A stretch of 64,000 bases of DNA from Dehalococcoidia bacterium (GTDB lineage Bacteria; Chloroflexota; Dehalococcoidia; Lucifugimonadales; SHYT01), in contig SHYA01000001.1 in assembly GCA_009693055.1 (NCBI GenBank), positions 186,001 to 250,000 on the forward strand, in the 5' to 3' direction. The notes below the pieces were generated by a model, which was not told the origin of the DNA, did not search any database, and saw only the letters and a list, made by a program, of their open reading frames with translations. Each line of letters starts with the position of its first letter. The first letter of the stretch is position 1. Made by a program: the position numbers and the translations under genes. Below are positions 17,529-29,432 of the stretch, one piece after another.

Positions 17529-18836
17529 CTAGAGGTCAACCTCCTCGGGCCAATTCACCATCTGCACCTTGGCCCGCTCTCCCGCCGGCAGCACTGCGAC
17601 GTCTTCCGGACAGATAGCCAGGCCGTTGGCGCGGCTGAGCGGCGTCAGCACATTGGAGCCTTGCGCTCCCGTCAGGCGGGCATAGAATCGCCCGTCCCGC
17701 TTCGTGACCAGCACCCGGGCGTAAACGCGCCGCCCATCATGGTTGTGAAGGTCGTCTTCCAGGGTCGCGTCAATGACGGGCCTCTCCCACCGGGTGCGGC
17801 CCTGCATCTTGAGAAGAGCGGGACGCACGATCTGCTCAAACGCCACCATGGCGCTGACCGGATTCCCAGGCAGCCCCACGTGCGGCACCATAGCTCCGGA
17901 AGGGCTGCGGAGCAGGCCGAACGCCAGCGGTTTTGCCGGACGCATGCGCACCGACCAGAACTCCACCTGGCCGCGCTGGGCCAACACGTCCTTCACCAGG
18001 TCGTAGTCGCCCTTGGAGACCCCTGCCGAGGTGAGCAGCAGGTCGGCCTGAAGCCCCTGGTCCACCTTGGCGTGCATCCCCGGCAGCGTGTCGCGGGCGA
18101 TGCCGAGCAGCTTCGGAATGCCGCCCGCCCTCAGCACGGACGCCGCCACGCTGAAGCTGTTGACATCGTAGATCTTGCCGGGCGCAAGCGCCTCGCCAGG
18201 CGGCTGCAGCTCATCGCCGGTGGAGAGGACGGCAACCACCGGCCGCCTGACCACCTTGAGCGTTGACCTTCCTATCGAGGCGGCAACACCAAGAGCGGCG
18301 GGGGAAAGCACCGCTCCCTTGGCGAGGACCTGTTCCCCTTCGCGCACGTCTTCACCGGCGGGACGCACGCACGCGCCCTTCTGGTCCGCGCTACGCACGG
18401 CTATCTGCTCCAGCCCGTTGCCAGCCTCCTTGCGCTCAAGCTCGTCCGTCTCCTCAAACGGGACAACGGTGTCCGCCGCTTCAGGAAGGGGGGCCCCGGT
18501 CATGATGCGCACAGCCGTGCCCGGCTCCACCCGCACGTGGGGCACGTCGCCCGCCGCCACCGTGCCGATGACCCGCAGCACGCGCGGACGCTGGAGCGAC
18601 GCCCCCGCCACGTCCAGGTGCCGCACCGCGTACCCGTCCATGCCGGAGTTGGCCCAGAGCGGGATATTGATAGGCGAAACGACGTCCTCCGCCAGGACCT
18701 GGTCCAGGGCGTCGAGCAAGGATTTTTCCTCTGGCTCCAGGACGCGCACAAAGGCGAGGACGCGCTCGCGCGCCTCTTCCACGCTGAGCATGTCCTCGCG
18801 GTGACTATGCGAATGGGCTGTCAGCGCCCGTGCCAT
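17529..18836 (-). CDS. moeA: Molybdopterin molybdenumtransferase
   Basis: 435-residue cytoplasmic enzyme inserting molybdate into adenylylated molybdopterin. Family marks: NSGMDGYAVR near residue 65, the MTGAPLPEAADTVVPFEE segment, LSTGDEL, the VSKGDYDLVKDVL motif and GLPGNPVSAMV. A His/Ser-rich N-terminal stretch (TAHSHSHRED) precedes the fold. ATG 18836 has AGGAGGCTCA in front; the longer frame to 18914 is rejected. The window also holds a likely client, the sulfite-oxidase-family enzyme at 41867-43432. Confidence 0.95.
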   Translation of the reverse strand: MARALTAHSHSHREDMLSVEEARERVLAFVRVLEPEEKSLLDALDQVLAEDVVSPINIPLWANSGMDGYAVRHLDVAGASLQRPRVLRVIGTVAAGDVPHVRVEPGTAVRIMTGAPLPEAADTVVPFEETDELERKEAGNGLEQIAVRSADQKGACVRPAGEDVREGEQVLAKGAVLSPAALGVAASIGRSTLKVVRRPVVAVLSTGDELQPPGEALAPGKIYDVNSFSVAASVLRAGGIPKLLGIARDTLPGMHAKVDQGLQADLLLTSAGVSKGDYDLVKDVLAQRGQVEFWSVRMRPAKPLAFGLLRSPSGAMVPHVGLPGNPVSAMVAFEQIVRPALLKMQGRTRWERPVIDATLEDDLHNHDGRRVYARVLVTKRDGRFYARLTGAQGSNVLTPLSRANGLAICPEDVAVLPAGERAKVQMVNWPEEVDL

Positions 18837-18901
18837 TGAGCCTCCTGCCGATGAACCGTAGGGATATTGTACGCGAATATCGTGGGATTTTGGCAAAAAC
18901 G

Positions 18902-18945
18902 AGGTGGCGCTCATTCAGAACTACTGCTCTCAATGAGCGCCACCT
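18902..18945 (-). terminator. Terminator of the proline-rich surface protein gene
   Basis: A 14-bp stem (18902-18915 with 18932-18945) and a 16-base loop. On the minus strand it is followed by CGTTTTTGCC. Confidence 0.8.
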
Positions 18946-18969
18946 TTATGTCTACGGGAACGGGGCTGC

Positions 18970-19665
18970 TTAGGCCTGCTTCTGGCTCCTCTGGTTCCTC
19001 TTCCGTAGGACGGCAGCCGCGCCAAGCAGAGAGGCGAGGCCAACCCACATGCCGATGTCGCGCGCGCCAGGCCCGCTCATGCGACCACACCCACTGGATC
19101 CTCCACCACCCGATTCAGCGGCAGGCGGAGCCACCGGTGTAGGCGTGACAGGCGGCGCCGCTGGCGGCGGAGGGGGAGGAGGCTCCGGCGCCGGGGGCGG
19201 CGGAGGAGGCTCCGGCGCCGGGGGCGGCGGAGGAGGCTCCGGCGCCGGGGGCGGCGGAGGGGGAGGAGGCGGTGGGGGCGGCTCCGGTGGAGCCGGTGGT
19301 GGGGCAGGAGGCGGCGTGACCGCCGTCAGCTCAAAGTTGGCGTTGACGGCAAAGGCGGTGAACGGTATGGTCTGGGTCGCGAGTTCGCTCCCCACGCGGA
19401 AGGAGATGGTCTTCCCCGCGTAGGAGTTTACGTCAGGCTCTTGGAGCCGGAGGACGTAGCTCCCGCCCGCCGCAGCGGTAGTGGAGGCTGCCACAGCACC
19501 GCCAATGACCGCGGATATCACCGTGCCTTCGGGGACAGGGCTCCCGTCCAGCTTGGCGATGCCGTAGATCCCCTGTGGGTTCGGCTGCTGGGCAAACAGC
19601 ACGCCCGGGAGCAGCACGAGGGACGCCAGGACTCCTAAGATGACCAACACTCGCAACTTGGTCAT
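18970..19665 (-). CDS. Secreted proline-rich surface protein with C-terminal membrane anchor
   Basis: 231 residues. Signal peptide (residues 1-25, ending LFAQ), then a ~90-residue beta-sandwich-like domain (IYGIAKLDGSPVPEGTVISA... with GGSYVLRLQEPDV and YAGKTISFRVG), reminiscent of carboxypeptidase-regulatory/Ig-like repeats. A ~65-residue poly-proline stalk of PAPEPPPPP units follows. The C terminus is GGGGSSGCGRMSG, one membrane helix, then RKRNQRSQ, a tripartite motif-helix-basic arrangement like protein-sorting signals. Likely exported and displayed outside the cell. It lies downstream of pheT and may be partly co-transcribed. Confidence 0.85.
   Translation of the reverse strand: MTKLRVLVILGVLASLVLLPGVLFAQQPNPQGIYGIAKLDGSPVPEGTVISAVIGGAVAASTTAAAGGSYVLRLQEPDVNSYAGKTISFRVGSELATQTIPFTAFAVNANFELTAVTPPPAPPPAPPEPPPPPPPPPPPPAPEPPPPPPAPEPPPPPPAPEPPPPPPPAAPPVTPTPVAPPAAESGGGGSSGCGRMSGPGARDIGMWVGLASLLGAAAVLRKRNQRSQKQA
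19181..19262. repeat. 27-bp tandem repeat encoding the poly-proline stalk
   Basis: GGCTCCGGCGCC recurs at 19181, 19208 and 19235, a period of 27 bases (nine codons, PAPEPPPPP). Copies are nearly identical, so stalk length could vary by slippage. Confidence 0.85.
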
Positions 19666-19707
19666 GCCTTATCCTTTCTGTTCGCCTGCTCAGTCACCAC
19701 GCATGGC

Positions 19708-22107
19708 CTACGCCCGCGCCCCTGCGTTTACTTCCCGGCGGAGAGCATACCACAATTCCGCCATCACCTCGTTTACCTCGTCACCAGTCAGGGTCCGTTG
19801 GGGCGCCTGCAGCAGCACCCGATAGGCCAGCGACCGCTTGCCCGCGGGGAGTTGCCCTCCTTCGTACACGTCAAAGAGCGTGAACTGGGCCACCAATGGG
19901 TTGGAGCGCAGCACGTCGCCCACCTTTCCGGCGGGGACGTCGCGGTCCACCACCAGGGCCAGGTCGCGCCACGCACCGGGGAAGCGCGGCAGGGCCCGGA
20001 AGTGCTGCCGCGTCGAGGATTGGGTAGCCCTGAGCAACGCCTCGACGTCTAATTCCAGCAGAGCAACGGGGCCGGAGTCAATAGCAAAAGCCTCCAAAAT
20101 GCCTGGATGTACCTCACCCAACACCCCCACAGGCGCCCCGCCGATCAGGAGCGTGGCGCAGCGGCCTGGGGCGCACCACGCGGCGGATGCGGATTCCACG
20201 GCCAACTCCAGCCCCACAGCGCGGGCCAGCGTCTCGGCGACGCCTTTCGCCTCGTAAAAGTCCTCCACGCCCTGGTCCTTGCGCCACGCCGGCAGTGCGC
20301 GCGGGCCACAGAGGACGGCGCCAGCCACCTCGTGCTCCTCCGGCAGGTCATTTGCGCGCGGGAGAAAGACCCGCCCCACCTCAAACAGGCACAGCGGTCC
20401 CGACGCCATGGAGGCCTGGTTGGCGGCAAGGCTGGCGAGGAGGCCCGGACGCAGAGTGGTCCGCAGGTACTCGTGCTCCTTGGCCAGGGGGTTCGCCACA
20501 CGCAGGGGTTGGACCCCGTCCCATGCCGCTGCTTTCCTCAGCACCTCTTCGCTCAGGAGCGGGTAAGTGATCACCTCCTCCAGCGTGCAAGCGGCGAGGA
20601 GATCGCGGACCCGCTCTTTCAGTTCCTGCAACGGCTGCGGCTGCCACGCAGGAGCAGGAGTGGAGAGCGGCTGCAACGGCAGCACGTCATAGCCATGGAT
20701 TCTCGCCACCTCCTCCACCAGGTCGTCCTCAATGGCGATGTCGCTACGCCAGGGGGGCGCGGTAACCTGAACCCCGTCTGAGTGGCGGCAGTGGAATCCC
20801 AAGCTCGTCAGGATGCGCTCCACCTCGGAGAGCGGTACGTCGGCGCCAAGCACCTGCTTGAGGCGATGCTCCGTGAGGGTCACCGAATGCTGCGCCTGCC
20901 GGCCGGGGTACACGTCCACCATCCCCTTGGCCGCCTCGCCGCCCGCCACCTGGAGCAGCAGGTGCATGGCGCGCCGCAGCGCCAGCGGCGGCAGCTCCAG
21001 GCGCAGCCCTTTTTCAAAGCGGAGCGACGCCTCCGTGCGGAGCTTGAGCGCCTGCGCAGTCCGCCGCGTGACGATAGGGTTGAAGCTGGCAGACTCCAGC
21101 AGCACGTCCCGCGTCGTCTGCGTTACCTCGCTCTCTACGCCGCCGATGACCCCCGCCACGGCCTGCGCGTCCTGTGCGTCGGCAATGACCAGCATCTCGC
21201 GGTCCAGCTTCCGCTCCTGCCCGTCCAGGCTCGCCATCACCTCGCCTGGGCGGGCGCGCCGGGCGACCACCGCCCGCTCCTTCAGCTTCGCCAGGTCAAA
21301 GGCGTGCAGCGGCTGGCCGTACTCCAGCATCACGTAGTTGGTCACGTCCACGACGTTGTTGATGGGGCGCATCCCCGCCTTAGTGAGGCGTTGCTGCATC
21401 CACAGTGGCGATGGGCCGACCGTAACGCCGCGCACGACGGCCCCGCAGTAGCGGGGGCACAGGGCCGGATCCTCGACGTGGATGCGCACCAGCGACTCGG
21501 CCGGCGTGGCGCCCTCGGCGTAGGCCAGGTCCGGCGGTCGCACGGTCGTGCCGGTCAGCGCGGCCACCTCGTACGCCACGCCGAGAACCGAGAACCAGTC
21601 GGGATGGTTGGATGTCGGTTCCGCATCCAGCACCACGTCCGACAGGTACTCGGAAAGCGGCACGCCAACGGGCGCCTCCTGTGGGAGCACTAGGATGCCG
21701 GTGTGGTCCTCGCCCAGTCCCAGCTCCTTCTCCGAGCAGATCATCCCCTCGGAGAGAACGCCGCGGATGCGCGCGGACTTGAGCTTAGCGGGCTGGCCGG
21801 TGTGCGCGTCGGTGAGCGTGGCGCCGACCTTGGCGAAGGCGATGCGCTGTCCGGCAGCGACGTTAGGCGCGCCGCAGACCACGCGCAGCTTCTCGCGGCC
21901 CAGGTTCACCGTGCATAGCTTGAGCCGGTCGGCGTTGGGGTGCTGCTCCACGGCGTCCACGTGACCGACGTAGCAGTTCTCCCAGCCGGTGCCCACCCGC
22001 TCCACGGAGCCGACCTCCAGGCCGGCCATGGTGAGCCGGTGGGCAAGCTCCTTCGCGGGGAGCGCCACGTCCACGTAATCACGAAGCCAGGAGAGGGGGA
22101 TTTTCAT
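19708..22107 (-). CDS. pheT: Phenylalanine--tRNA ligase beta subunit
   Basis: 799 residues, full length for bacterial PheT. Domains in order: OB-fold tRNA-binding domain (about 40-150), B3/4 editing domain (about 210-380), B5 domain, the catalytic-like core and a C-terminal anticodon-binding FDX-ACB domain (from about 705; ALPRFPGAWRDLALVVD). Forms the (alpha-beta)2 synthetase with PheS, encoded 112 bases upstream. The ATG at 22107 opens MKIPLSWLRDYVDV, the canonical start. Confidence 0.97.
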   Translation of the reverse strand: MKIPLSWLRDYVDVALPAKELAHRLTMAGLEVGSVERVGTGWENCYVGHVDAVEQHPNADRLKLCTVNLGREKLRVVCGAPNVAAGQRIAFAKVGATLTDAHTGQPAKLKSARIRGVLSEGMICSEKELGLGEDHTGILVLPQEAPVGVPLSEYLSDVVLDAEPTSNHPDWFSVLGVAYEVAALTGTTVRPPDLAYAEGATPAESLVRIHVEDPALCPRYCGAVVRGVTVGPSPLWMQQRLTKAGMRPINNVVDVTNYVMLEYGQPLHAFDLAKLKERAVVARRARPGEVMASLDGQERKLDREMLVIADAQDAQAVAGVIGGVESEVTQTTRDVLLESASFNPIVTRRTAQALKLRTEASLRFEKGLRLELPPLALRRAMHLLLQVAGGEAAKGMVDVYPGRQAQHSVTLTEHRLKQVLGADVPLSEVERILTSLGFHCRHSDGVQVTAPPWRSDIAIEDDLVEEVARIHGYDVLPLQPLSTPAPAWQPQPLQELKERVRDLLAACTLEEVITYPLLSEEVLRKAAAWDGVQPLRVANPLAKEHEYLRTTLRPGLLASLAANQASMASGPLCLFEVGRVFLPRANDLPEEHEVAGAVLCGPRALPAWRKDQGVEDFYEAKGVAETLARAVGLELAVESASAAWCAPGRCATLLIGGAPVGVLGEVHPGILEAFAIDSGPVALLELDVEALLRATQSSTRQHFRALPRFPGAWRDLALVVDRDVPAGKVGDVLRSNPLVAQFTLFDVYEGGQLPAGKRSLAYRVLLQAPQRTLTGDEVNEVMAELWYALRREVNAGARA

Positions 22108-22134
22108 GCCTCAGCCTTTCAGGTCGGGGTTTCA

Positions 22135-22159
22135 CCAGAGGAGCTGTTAGCCCCTCTGG
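22135..22159 (-). promoter_or_regulatory. Hairpin in the pheS-pheT spacer
   Basis: Inverted repeat CCAGAGG/CCTCTGG with an 11-base interior, about 30 bases ahead of the pheT start. No T-run on the minus strand, so it is more likely an RNA-processing or stability element than a terminator. I see no T-box features. Confidence 0.3.
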
Positions 22160-22219
22160 ACTCCCTTTCAGTTTTTTCGAGAGTCTCCCGGGGCCAGTGA
22201 TCCCCTTAGAGTCACACCC

Positions 22220-23302
22220 CTAGAACTGCCTCAAGAACCTTACGTCGTTGGCGTAGAAGTGGCGGATGTCGTCAATGCCGTGCTTGAGCATGGCGACCCG
22301 CTCCACGCCGATGCCAAACGCAAAGCCCGTGTACCGCTTGGGGTCATAGCCCACCATCTCCAGCACGCGGGGGTGGACCATGCCGGCGCCCATGATCTCA
22401 ATCCAGCCCGTTTCCTTGCAGACGCGGCAGGGCGCGCCCTTGACGGTGCCCTGACCCTTGCAGATGAAGCAGTCCATCGCCATGTCCACGCCGGGCTCCA
22501 CGAAGGGGAAGTAGTCGCAGCGGAAGCGCACGCGGCGCTCCGGCCCGAAGATGCGCCGCGCGAACTCGTACAGCGTCGCCTTCAGGTTGGCGAACGTGAT
22601 GCCTTCGTCCACGGCCAGGCCCTCCACCTGGTGGAAATGCCACTCGTGCGTGGCGTCCGTCGCCTCGTACCGGTACACCTTGCCGGGCACCACCACGCGG
22701 ACGGGCGGCTGCGTCTTTTCCATCACCCGCGCCTGCATCGGCGACGTGTGGGTCCGGAGCAGCATGGGCCGCTCACCGTTCGCGTCCGTGTAGTCAATCC
22801 AGAGCGTGTCCCACATGTCACGCGCCGGGTGGCCCCTGGGGATGTTCAACAGCTCAAAGTTGTACCGGTCCCACTCCACCTCGGGGCCTTCCACCACCTG
22901 GAAGCCCATGGCGGTGAAGGCGGCGAGCACCTCGCGAAGCGTCTGCGTGGTCGGGTGCAGCCGCCCCAGTAGTAGGGGGCGGCCCGGCAGCGTGACGTCC
23001 AAGCGCTGCTCAGTGGCGAGCCGCTCCAGCGCCCGCTCTTTCAGCGCCTGCTGGTGACGCGCCAAGCCCTCCTCCAGCGCCGTCTTCACCTGGTTGGCCG
23101 CGACGCCCGCCGCGGGCCTCGCCTCCGGCGCCAGCTTGCCGAGCGAGCGCATGGCGAGTGTTAAGCGCCCCTCTTTGCGGCCCAGGTACGCCACGCGCCA
23201 AGCCTCCAGCGACTCTTCAGAGTCAGCGGCCTCCAGCGCCTTGAGCGCTTCGTCCTTCAGGGCCTCCAGGGTGCGCACCAGCTCGTGGGCGTCGGTGGTC
23301 AC
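22220..23302 (-). CDS. pheS: Phenylalanine--tRNA ligase alpha subunit
   Basis: Catalytic alpha subunit, 360 residues. N-terminal coiled-coil (about 1-80), then the class II core with motif 2 (FHQVEGLAVDEGITFANLK), motif 3 (GFAFGIGVERVAMLKHGIDDIRHFYAND) and the insertion CFICKGQG...CRVCKETGW, a CxxC pair arrangement seen in some bacterial PheS. The start is GTG 23302 after GGGAGAGAGG. An ATG 43 codons upstream gives atypical sequence. Divergent from an alpha/beta hydrolase gene. Confidence 0.96.
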   Translation of the reverse strand: MTTDAHELVRTLEALKDEALKALEAADSEESLEAWRVAYLGRKEGRLTLAMRSLGKLAPEARPAAGVAANQVKTALEEGLARHQQALKERALERLATEQRLDVTLPGRPLLLGRLHPTTQTLREVLAAFTAMGFQVVEGPEVEWDRYNFELLNIPRGHPARDMWDTLWIDYTDANGERPMLLRTHTSPMQARVMEKTQPPVRVVVPGKVYRYEATDATHEWHFHQVEGLAVDEGITFANLKATLYEFARRIFGPERRVRFRCDYFPFVEPGVDMAMDCFICKGQGTVKGAPCRVCKETGWIEIMGAGMVHPRVLEMVGYDPKRYTGFAFGIGVERVAMLKHGIDDIRHFYANDVRFLRQF

Positions 23303-23446
23303 GGGCGTTGACCTCTCTCCCTGCTCTGAGTGAAGTCGAATGGGAAGGGGTTGGGGTTGGATTGACCGATGGCACCGATTATAGGCACGCACGATGAATC
23401 CAGCAACGGCGCTGAGCAGTATCATCAACACAGGAGGATGCCCGCC

Positions 23447-24370
23447 ATGCCCATAGACTTTGGCCTGCCCCTACCAGAAGCAGCGCGACGGCTGGGCCTC
23501 ACCGTTCGCACGGAGGCTACGCCGCGCGAGGGCTCCGTGCGGAGCGGCGCGCTGCGCTTGCACTACCTGGACTGGGATAGCGCACCCGCAAGCCGTCCGC
23601 CGCTCGTCTGCCTGCACGGCTTCGCGCAGAACGCCCACATGTGGGACTTCACCGCATTGGCCCTGGCCGATCGTCGCCGCGTCATCGCGCTGGACCAGCG
23701 CGGCCACGGCGACAGCGACTGGGCGCCGCCGGACGAGTACAGCCTGGAGACGATGCAGCGGGACCTGGCCGCTCTGGTGGACGCGCTCGGGCTGGAGCGC
23801 TTTATCCTCGTGGGCCTCTCCATGGGAGGACGCAACGCGTTCACGTACGTGGCGGCGCACCCGGAGCACGTCCACGCGCTCGTGGTCGTCGACATGGGGC
23901 CGGAGGTCAACCGCAAGGGTGTGGAGCGCATCCAGGGGTTTGTGGCGCAGCAGGACGTGCTGGACAGCTTTGATGCCTTTGTGGAGCGGACGCTCCGCTA
24001 CATGCCGCACCGGCAGGAGTGGATGGTCCGCGGCAGCCTGCGGCACAACCTGAAGCAGCTCCCCGACGGCCACTGGACGTGGAAGTATGATCAGGCGCTG
24101 CGCGAGACGGCGCGGCACGGGCTGCCGTCCAGCGAGCAAGGGCCAGAGCAGGCGTGGCAGGCCTGGCGCAGCATCCGCTGCCCGACGCTCATCATTCGCG
24201 GGGCCGAGAGCGACATCTTGACGCGCGATGTGGCGCAACTCATGGAGCGGGAACTGCCCGGGCGCGGACGCTTGGTGGAGGTGCCGAACGCCGGCCACCT
24301 CGTCCCAGGCGACAACCCCCGTGCGTTTGAAGCGGCGCTCGGCACGTTTCTTGAGGACTTGCCGCGCTAA
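23447..24370 (+). CDS. Alpha/beta hydrolase
   Basis: 307-residue soluble hydrolase of the alpha/beta fold. LHGFAQNAHMW forms the oxyanion region, GLSMGGRNAF holds the Ser nucleophile (GxSxGG), a downstream Asp is in RGAESDIL, and the catalytic His is in NAGHLV. Substrate unknown; esters and C-C hydrolase substrates are typical. ATG 23447 sits nine bases after AGGAGG. The ATG immediately after AGGAGG (23438) is too close to be used. Single gene. Confidence 0.9.
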   Translation: MPIDFGLPLPEAARRLGLTVRTEATPREGSVRSGALRLHYLDWDSAPASRPPLVCLHGFAQNAHMWDFTALALADRRRVIALDQRGHGDSDWAPPDEYSLETMQRDLAALVDALGLERFILVGLSMGGRNAFTYVAAHPEHVHALVVVDMGPEVNRKGVERIQGFVAQQDVLDSFDAFVERTLRYMPHRQEWMVRGSLRHNLKQLPDGHWTWKYDQALRETARHGLPSSEQGPEQAWQAWRSIRCPTLIIRGAESDILTRDVAQLMERELPGRGRLVEVPNAGHLVPGDNPRAFEAALGTFLEDLPR

Positions 24371-24506
24371 CACCGGCAAGCTCGCACACCCTACCACTCT
24401 CGGTGAGCACTACCTATCTTCATATCCGCATCTTTCTTTATATGATACGGCTCATCTGCTATACTGTATGGCAAACGGTCTCTCGGGCTGACTTTGAGGA
24501 CTTGCC

Positions 24507-25454
24507 ATGACAACCGCCGCGCGAAAAGACTACTACGTGCTCCTGCAGGTGCCCCGGAACGCCGACGACAAGGCGATACGGGCGGCCTACCGCCGTCTTG
24601 CGCGCCAGTACCACCCAGACGTCAACAAGACCGACCCCAACGCCGAGAAGCGCTTCAAAGAGGTTGGCGAGGCGTACGAGGTCCTCTCCAGCCCTCAAAA
24701 GCGGAGCCTCTATGACCGGTATGGCGTCAACTGGCAGCAGGCCCAGCGGATGCAAGAGCGAGGCGTCCCCTTTGACCAGGGAACGGGAGGACAGCCGCCG
24801 TTTGGCCCGTTCGGCGAGGACGGAGGCGACCTAGGCGACCTGTTTGCAAACCTCTTTGGTGGAGGCTTGCGCAGGCCCGCTACCCAGGTGGAGGTGCAAC
24901 TCACCCTGGAGGAGGCGTTCCACGGCGCCAAACGCATTCTGGAGCTCCCCACTCAAGAGGCGTGCGTTCAGTGCCAGGGCAGGGGCAGGTCTCGCGGGGG
25001 TCCCGGGGGCCTCTGTTCAGCCTGCCGAGGGCGCGGCGCCGTCACCCAGGTCAGGCGTGTAGAGGCGGCCATTCCACCGGGCGTGGACAACGGCGCACAG
25101 ATCCGGATTACCCCGCACCGGCATGGGCTCCTCCTCACCATCACGGTGCTGCCCCATCCCCGTTTCCGCAGAGAGGGGGCAGACCTGTCCGTGGATGTGC
25201 CGGTGCCGCTGTACGCCTCTGTCCTCGGCGGCGAGGTTAAGGTCCCAACCGTCACCGGCCACGTGACCCTCACAATCCCGCCGGAGACCGCCAACGGCCA
25301 GTCCTTTCGCCTTACCGGCCAGGGCATGCCGCACTTGGGCAACCAGGGCCGGAGGGGCAACTTGTTCGCCACCGTCCGGGTGGCCTTGCCCACGAAGCTC
25401 ACTTCAAAAGAAAAGGCCCTCTTTGCGCAGCTCCACAACCTGCGCCCTGCGTAG
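24507..25454 (+). CDS. dnaJ: DnaJ-type J-domain co-chaperone with half zinc finger
   Basis: 315 residues. N-terminal J domain (1-70) with YHPDVNK, the HPD that stimulates DnaK. A Gly/Phe-rich linker follows (about 85-120), then only two CxxCxGxG repeats ([16 protein letters not shown]) instead of the four of classical DnaJ, and the C-terminal substrate-binding domain. It is thus between DnaJ and CbpA in type. First gene of dnaJ-hspR-clpC. A TATACT -10-like box lies at about 24463, without a clear -35. No CIRCE or HAIR operator was recognised upstream. Confidence 0.92.
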   Translation: MTTAARKDYYVLLQVPRNADDKAIRAAYRRLARQYHPDVNKTDPNAEKRFKEVGEAYEVLSSPQKRSLYDRYGVNWQQAQRMQERGVPFDQGTGGQPPFGPFGEDGGDLGDLFANLFGGGLRRPATQVEVQLTLEEAFHGAKRILELPTQEACVQCQGRGRSRGGPGGLCSACRGRGAVTQVRRVEAAIPPGVDNGAQIRITPHRHGLLLTITVLPHPRFRREGADLSVDVPVPLYASVLGGEVKVPTVTGHVTLTIPPETANGQSFRLTGQGMPHLGNQGRRGNLFATVRVALPTKLTSKEKALFAQLHNLRPA

Positions 25455-25475
25455 CGATGGGCTGAGGCGGCAATC

Positions 25476-25835
25476 GTGTCCAAGAACCAAACCGACCACG
25501 CACCCGAGCAACCTCGGCAGACGCCGTCAGACCCGGCGCACGAGGCCCGGTACACCATGAGCGTGGCCGCAAGGCTGGCCCAGCTCTCGCCAGCGGCCAT
25601 CCGCTCCTGCGAGCGGGCCGGCGTCATCGCGCCAACCCGCTCGTCGGGCAGGCAGCGCCTCTACTCCGCGCACGACGTGGCGCGGCTGGGCCGGGTGAGG
25701 ATGCTCCTGGTGGACATGGGCGTCAACATGGCGGGCGTTGAGGTGGCGCTCCGGCTGATGGACCGGATCGCAGAGCTGGAACGACAAGTGGAGAGACTGC
25801 GCGCAACACGCCAGAACCCACAGCGAGGTCAGTAA
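25476..25835 (+). CDS. hspR: MerR-family heat-shock repressor HspR
   Basis: 119 residues with GTG start, 21 bases after dnaJ. The MerR-type winged helix occupies residues 25-95 ([26 protein letters not shown], then [14 protein letters not shown]), followed by a short coiled coil ([14 protein letters not shown]). HspR represses dnaK/clp operons through HAIR inverted repeats and senses heat through DnaK. The dnaJ-hspR-clp order is the classic autoregulated arrangement. I could not find a clear CTTGAGT-type HAIR in the 136 bases ahead of dnaJ, so the operator may be diverged. Confidence 0.9.
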   Translation: MSKNQTDHAPEQPRQTPSDPAHEARYTMSVAARLAQLSPAAIRSCERAGVIAPTRSSGRQRLYSAHDVARLGRVRMLLVDMGVNMAGVEVALRLMDRIAELERQVERLRATRQNPQRGQ

Positions 25836-25837
25836 GC

Positions 25838-28309
<2,472 letters not shown>

Positions 28310-28416
28310 ACGACAGAGACGGGAGTGTTCCCCCCTCCCGCACGGCGCGGCCGCCATCCCATTCGCTTGGCCGTAGGCCGTTGTGCCATTCAAGCTCCGC
28401 TCACTAGGAGAAGGGT

Positions 28417-28434
28417 GCAGGGGCTGGCCCCTGC
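28417..28434 (+). terminator. Terminator of the dnaJ-hspR-clpC operon
   Basis: Stem GCAGGGG/CCCCTGC with loop CTGG, followed by CTTTAG. A second hairpin (GAGGGGAC/GTCCCCTC, 28456-28473) follows within 25 bases. Otherwise the 241-base gap 28310-28550 shows no gene. Confidence 0.6.
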
Positions 28435-28550
28435 CTTTAGCCCGACCGGAAGCCCGAGGGGACTCGTCCCCTCCGAAAAGCATGAGGGCGGGTGGTTGGC
28501 GTGGTATCCTTGCCGTAGCCAAGCACTAAGAAGGGCACCGTGAGGGCGTC

Positions 28551-29417
28551 GTGTGGGATAAAGCACTCGGAATCAAGAAGGAATATCTCGACGTCGGCGG
28601 CATCAAGACCCACTGCTTGATCGCGGGGAGCGGGCCGCCGCTCGTCCTGCTGCACGGCGTGGGGTCGTCCGTTGTGGCGTGGACGGAGAACCTCCTCCCG
28701 CTCGCGGAACACTTCACGGTTTACGCACTGGACCTCCCCGGCCACGGTGACAGCGAAAAGCCGGAAATGGCGTACACGCTGCCCGCGGCATCCCGCTTCA
28801 TGACCGACTTCTTAGACGCGATTGACGCGCCGCGCGCCCACCTGGCCGGTGAGTCGCTGGGCGGGCTCATCACCCTCAAGACGGCGCTGGACCACCCGGA
28901 CCGCGTGGACAAAGTGGTCGCCATCGGCTCGGCGGGCCTGGGGCGCGACCTGGCCTGGGTTATCCGGTGGATCTCGGTCCCCATCATCGGCGAGATCATC
29001 GTGCATCCCACCGCCAGCCGCATGAAGTACCAGCTCAAGCGAGTGATGCGCGGCAAACGCTACGTCACGGACGAGCTGATCAAAGAGCTGTACCGCGCCC
29101 GAGTCTCGCCGGGGGCCGAGCGCGCCCTTCTGAAGATGGTCCGGTGGGGCGTTACGCCGTTCGGCCTCCGCCGCCGAGCGTACCTGCTGCCTGAGCTCCC
29201 AAGGCTTCAGGCCCCGCTTATGCTCGTCTGGGGCGCCAACGACAGCATCGCGCCCGTGCACCACGCCTACGAGGCCGTGCGCATTTCCCCGGCCGTCCGC
29301 CTTGAGGTGTTCGAGCAGTGCGGGCACTGGGCCCAGATGGAGCAGCCGGAGCGGTTCAACCGTCTCGTTCGCGAGTTCCTGCTCAGCCCGCCGCCCGTCA
29401 ACGGCGCCCGCCCGTAG
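28551..29417 (+). CDS. Alpha/beta hydrolase
   Basis: 288 residues, GTG start. HGVGSS oxyanion loop, nucleophile elbow GESLGG, acidic residue in WGANDSIAP, and catalytic His in QCGHWAQMEQPERF, the form seen in meta-cleavage-product (C-C bond) hydrolases and related esterases. Soluble, no signal peptide. Followed closely by a VTT-domain membrane protein, possibly one transcription unit. Substrate unknown. Confidence 0.88.
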   Translation: MWDKALGIKKEYLDVGGIKTHCLIAGSGPPLVLLHGVGSSVVAWTENLLPLAEHFTVYALDLPGHGDSEKPEMAYTLPAASRFMTDFLDAIDAPRAHLAGESLGGLITLKTALDHPDRVDKVVAIGSAGLGRDLAWVIRWISVPIIGEIIVHPTASRMKYQLKRVMRGKRYVTDELIKELYRARVSPGAERALLKMVRWGVTPFGLRRRAYLLPELPRLQAPLMLVWGANDSIAPVHHAYEAVRISPAVRLEVFEQCGHWAQMEQPERFNRLVREFLLSPPPVNGARP

Positions 29418-29432
29418 CCACCGACCCCTTCG

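Noticed and set aside
22108-23368. T-box leader for pheS-pheT
   Set aside because: Neither the pheS upstream region nor the pheS-pheT spacer shows the T-box sequence or a specifier loop; only a simple 7-bp hairpin is seen.
24371-24506. CIRCE or HAIR operator upstream of dnaJ
   Set aside because: No TTAGCACTC-N9-GAGTGCTAA or CTTGAGT-N7-ACTCAAG match could be found by eye. A diverged site may exist.
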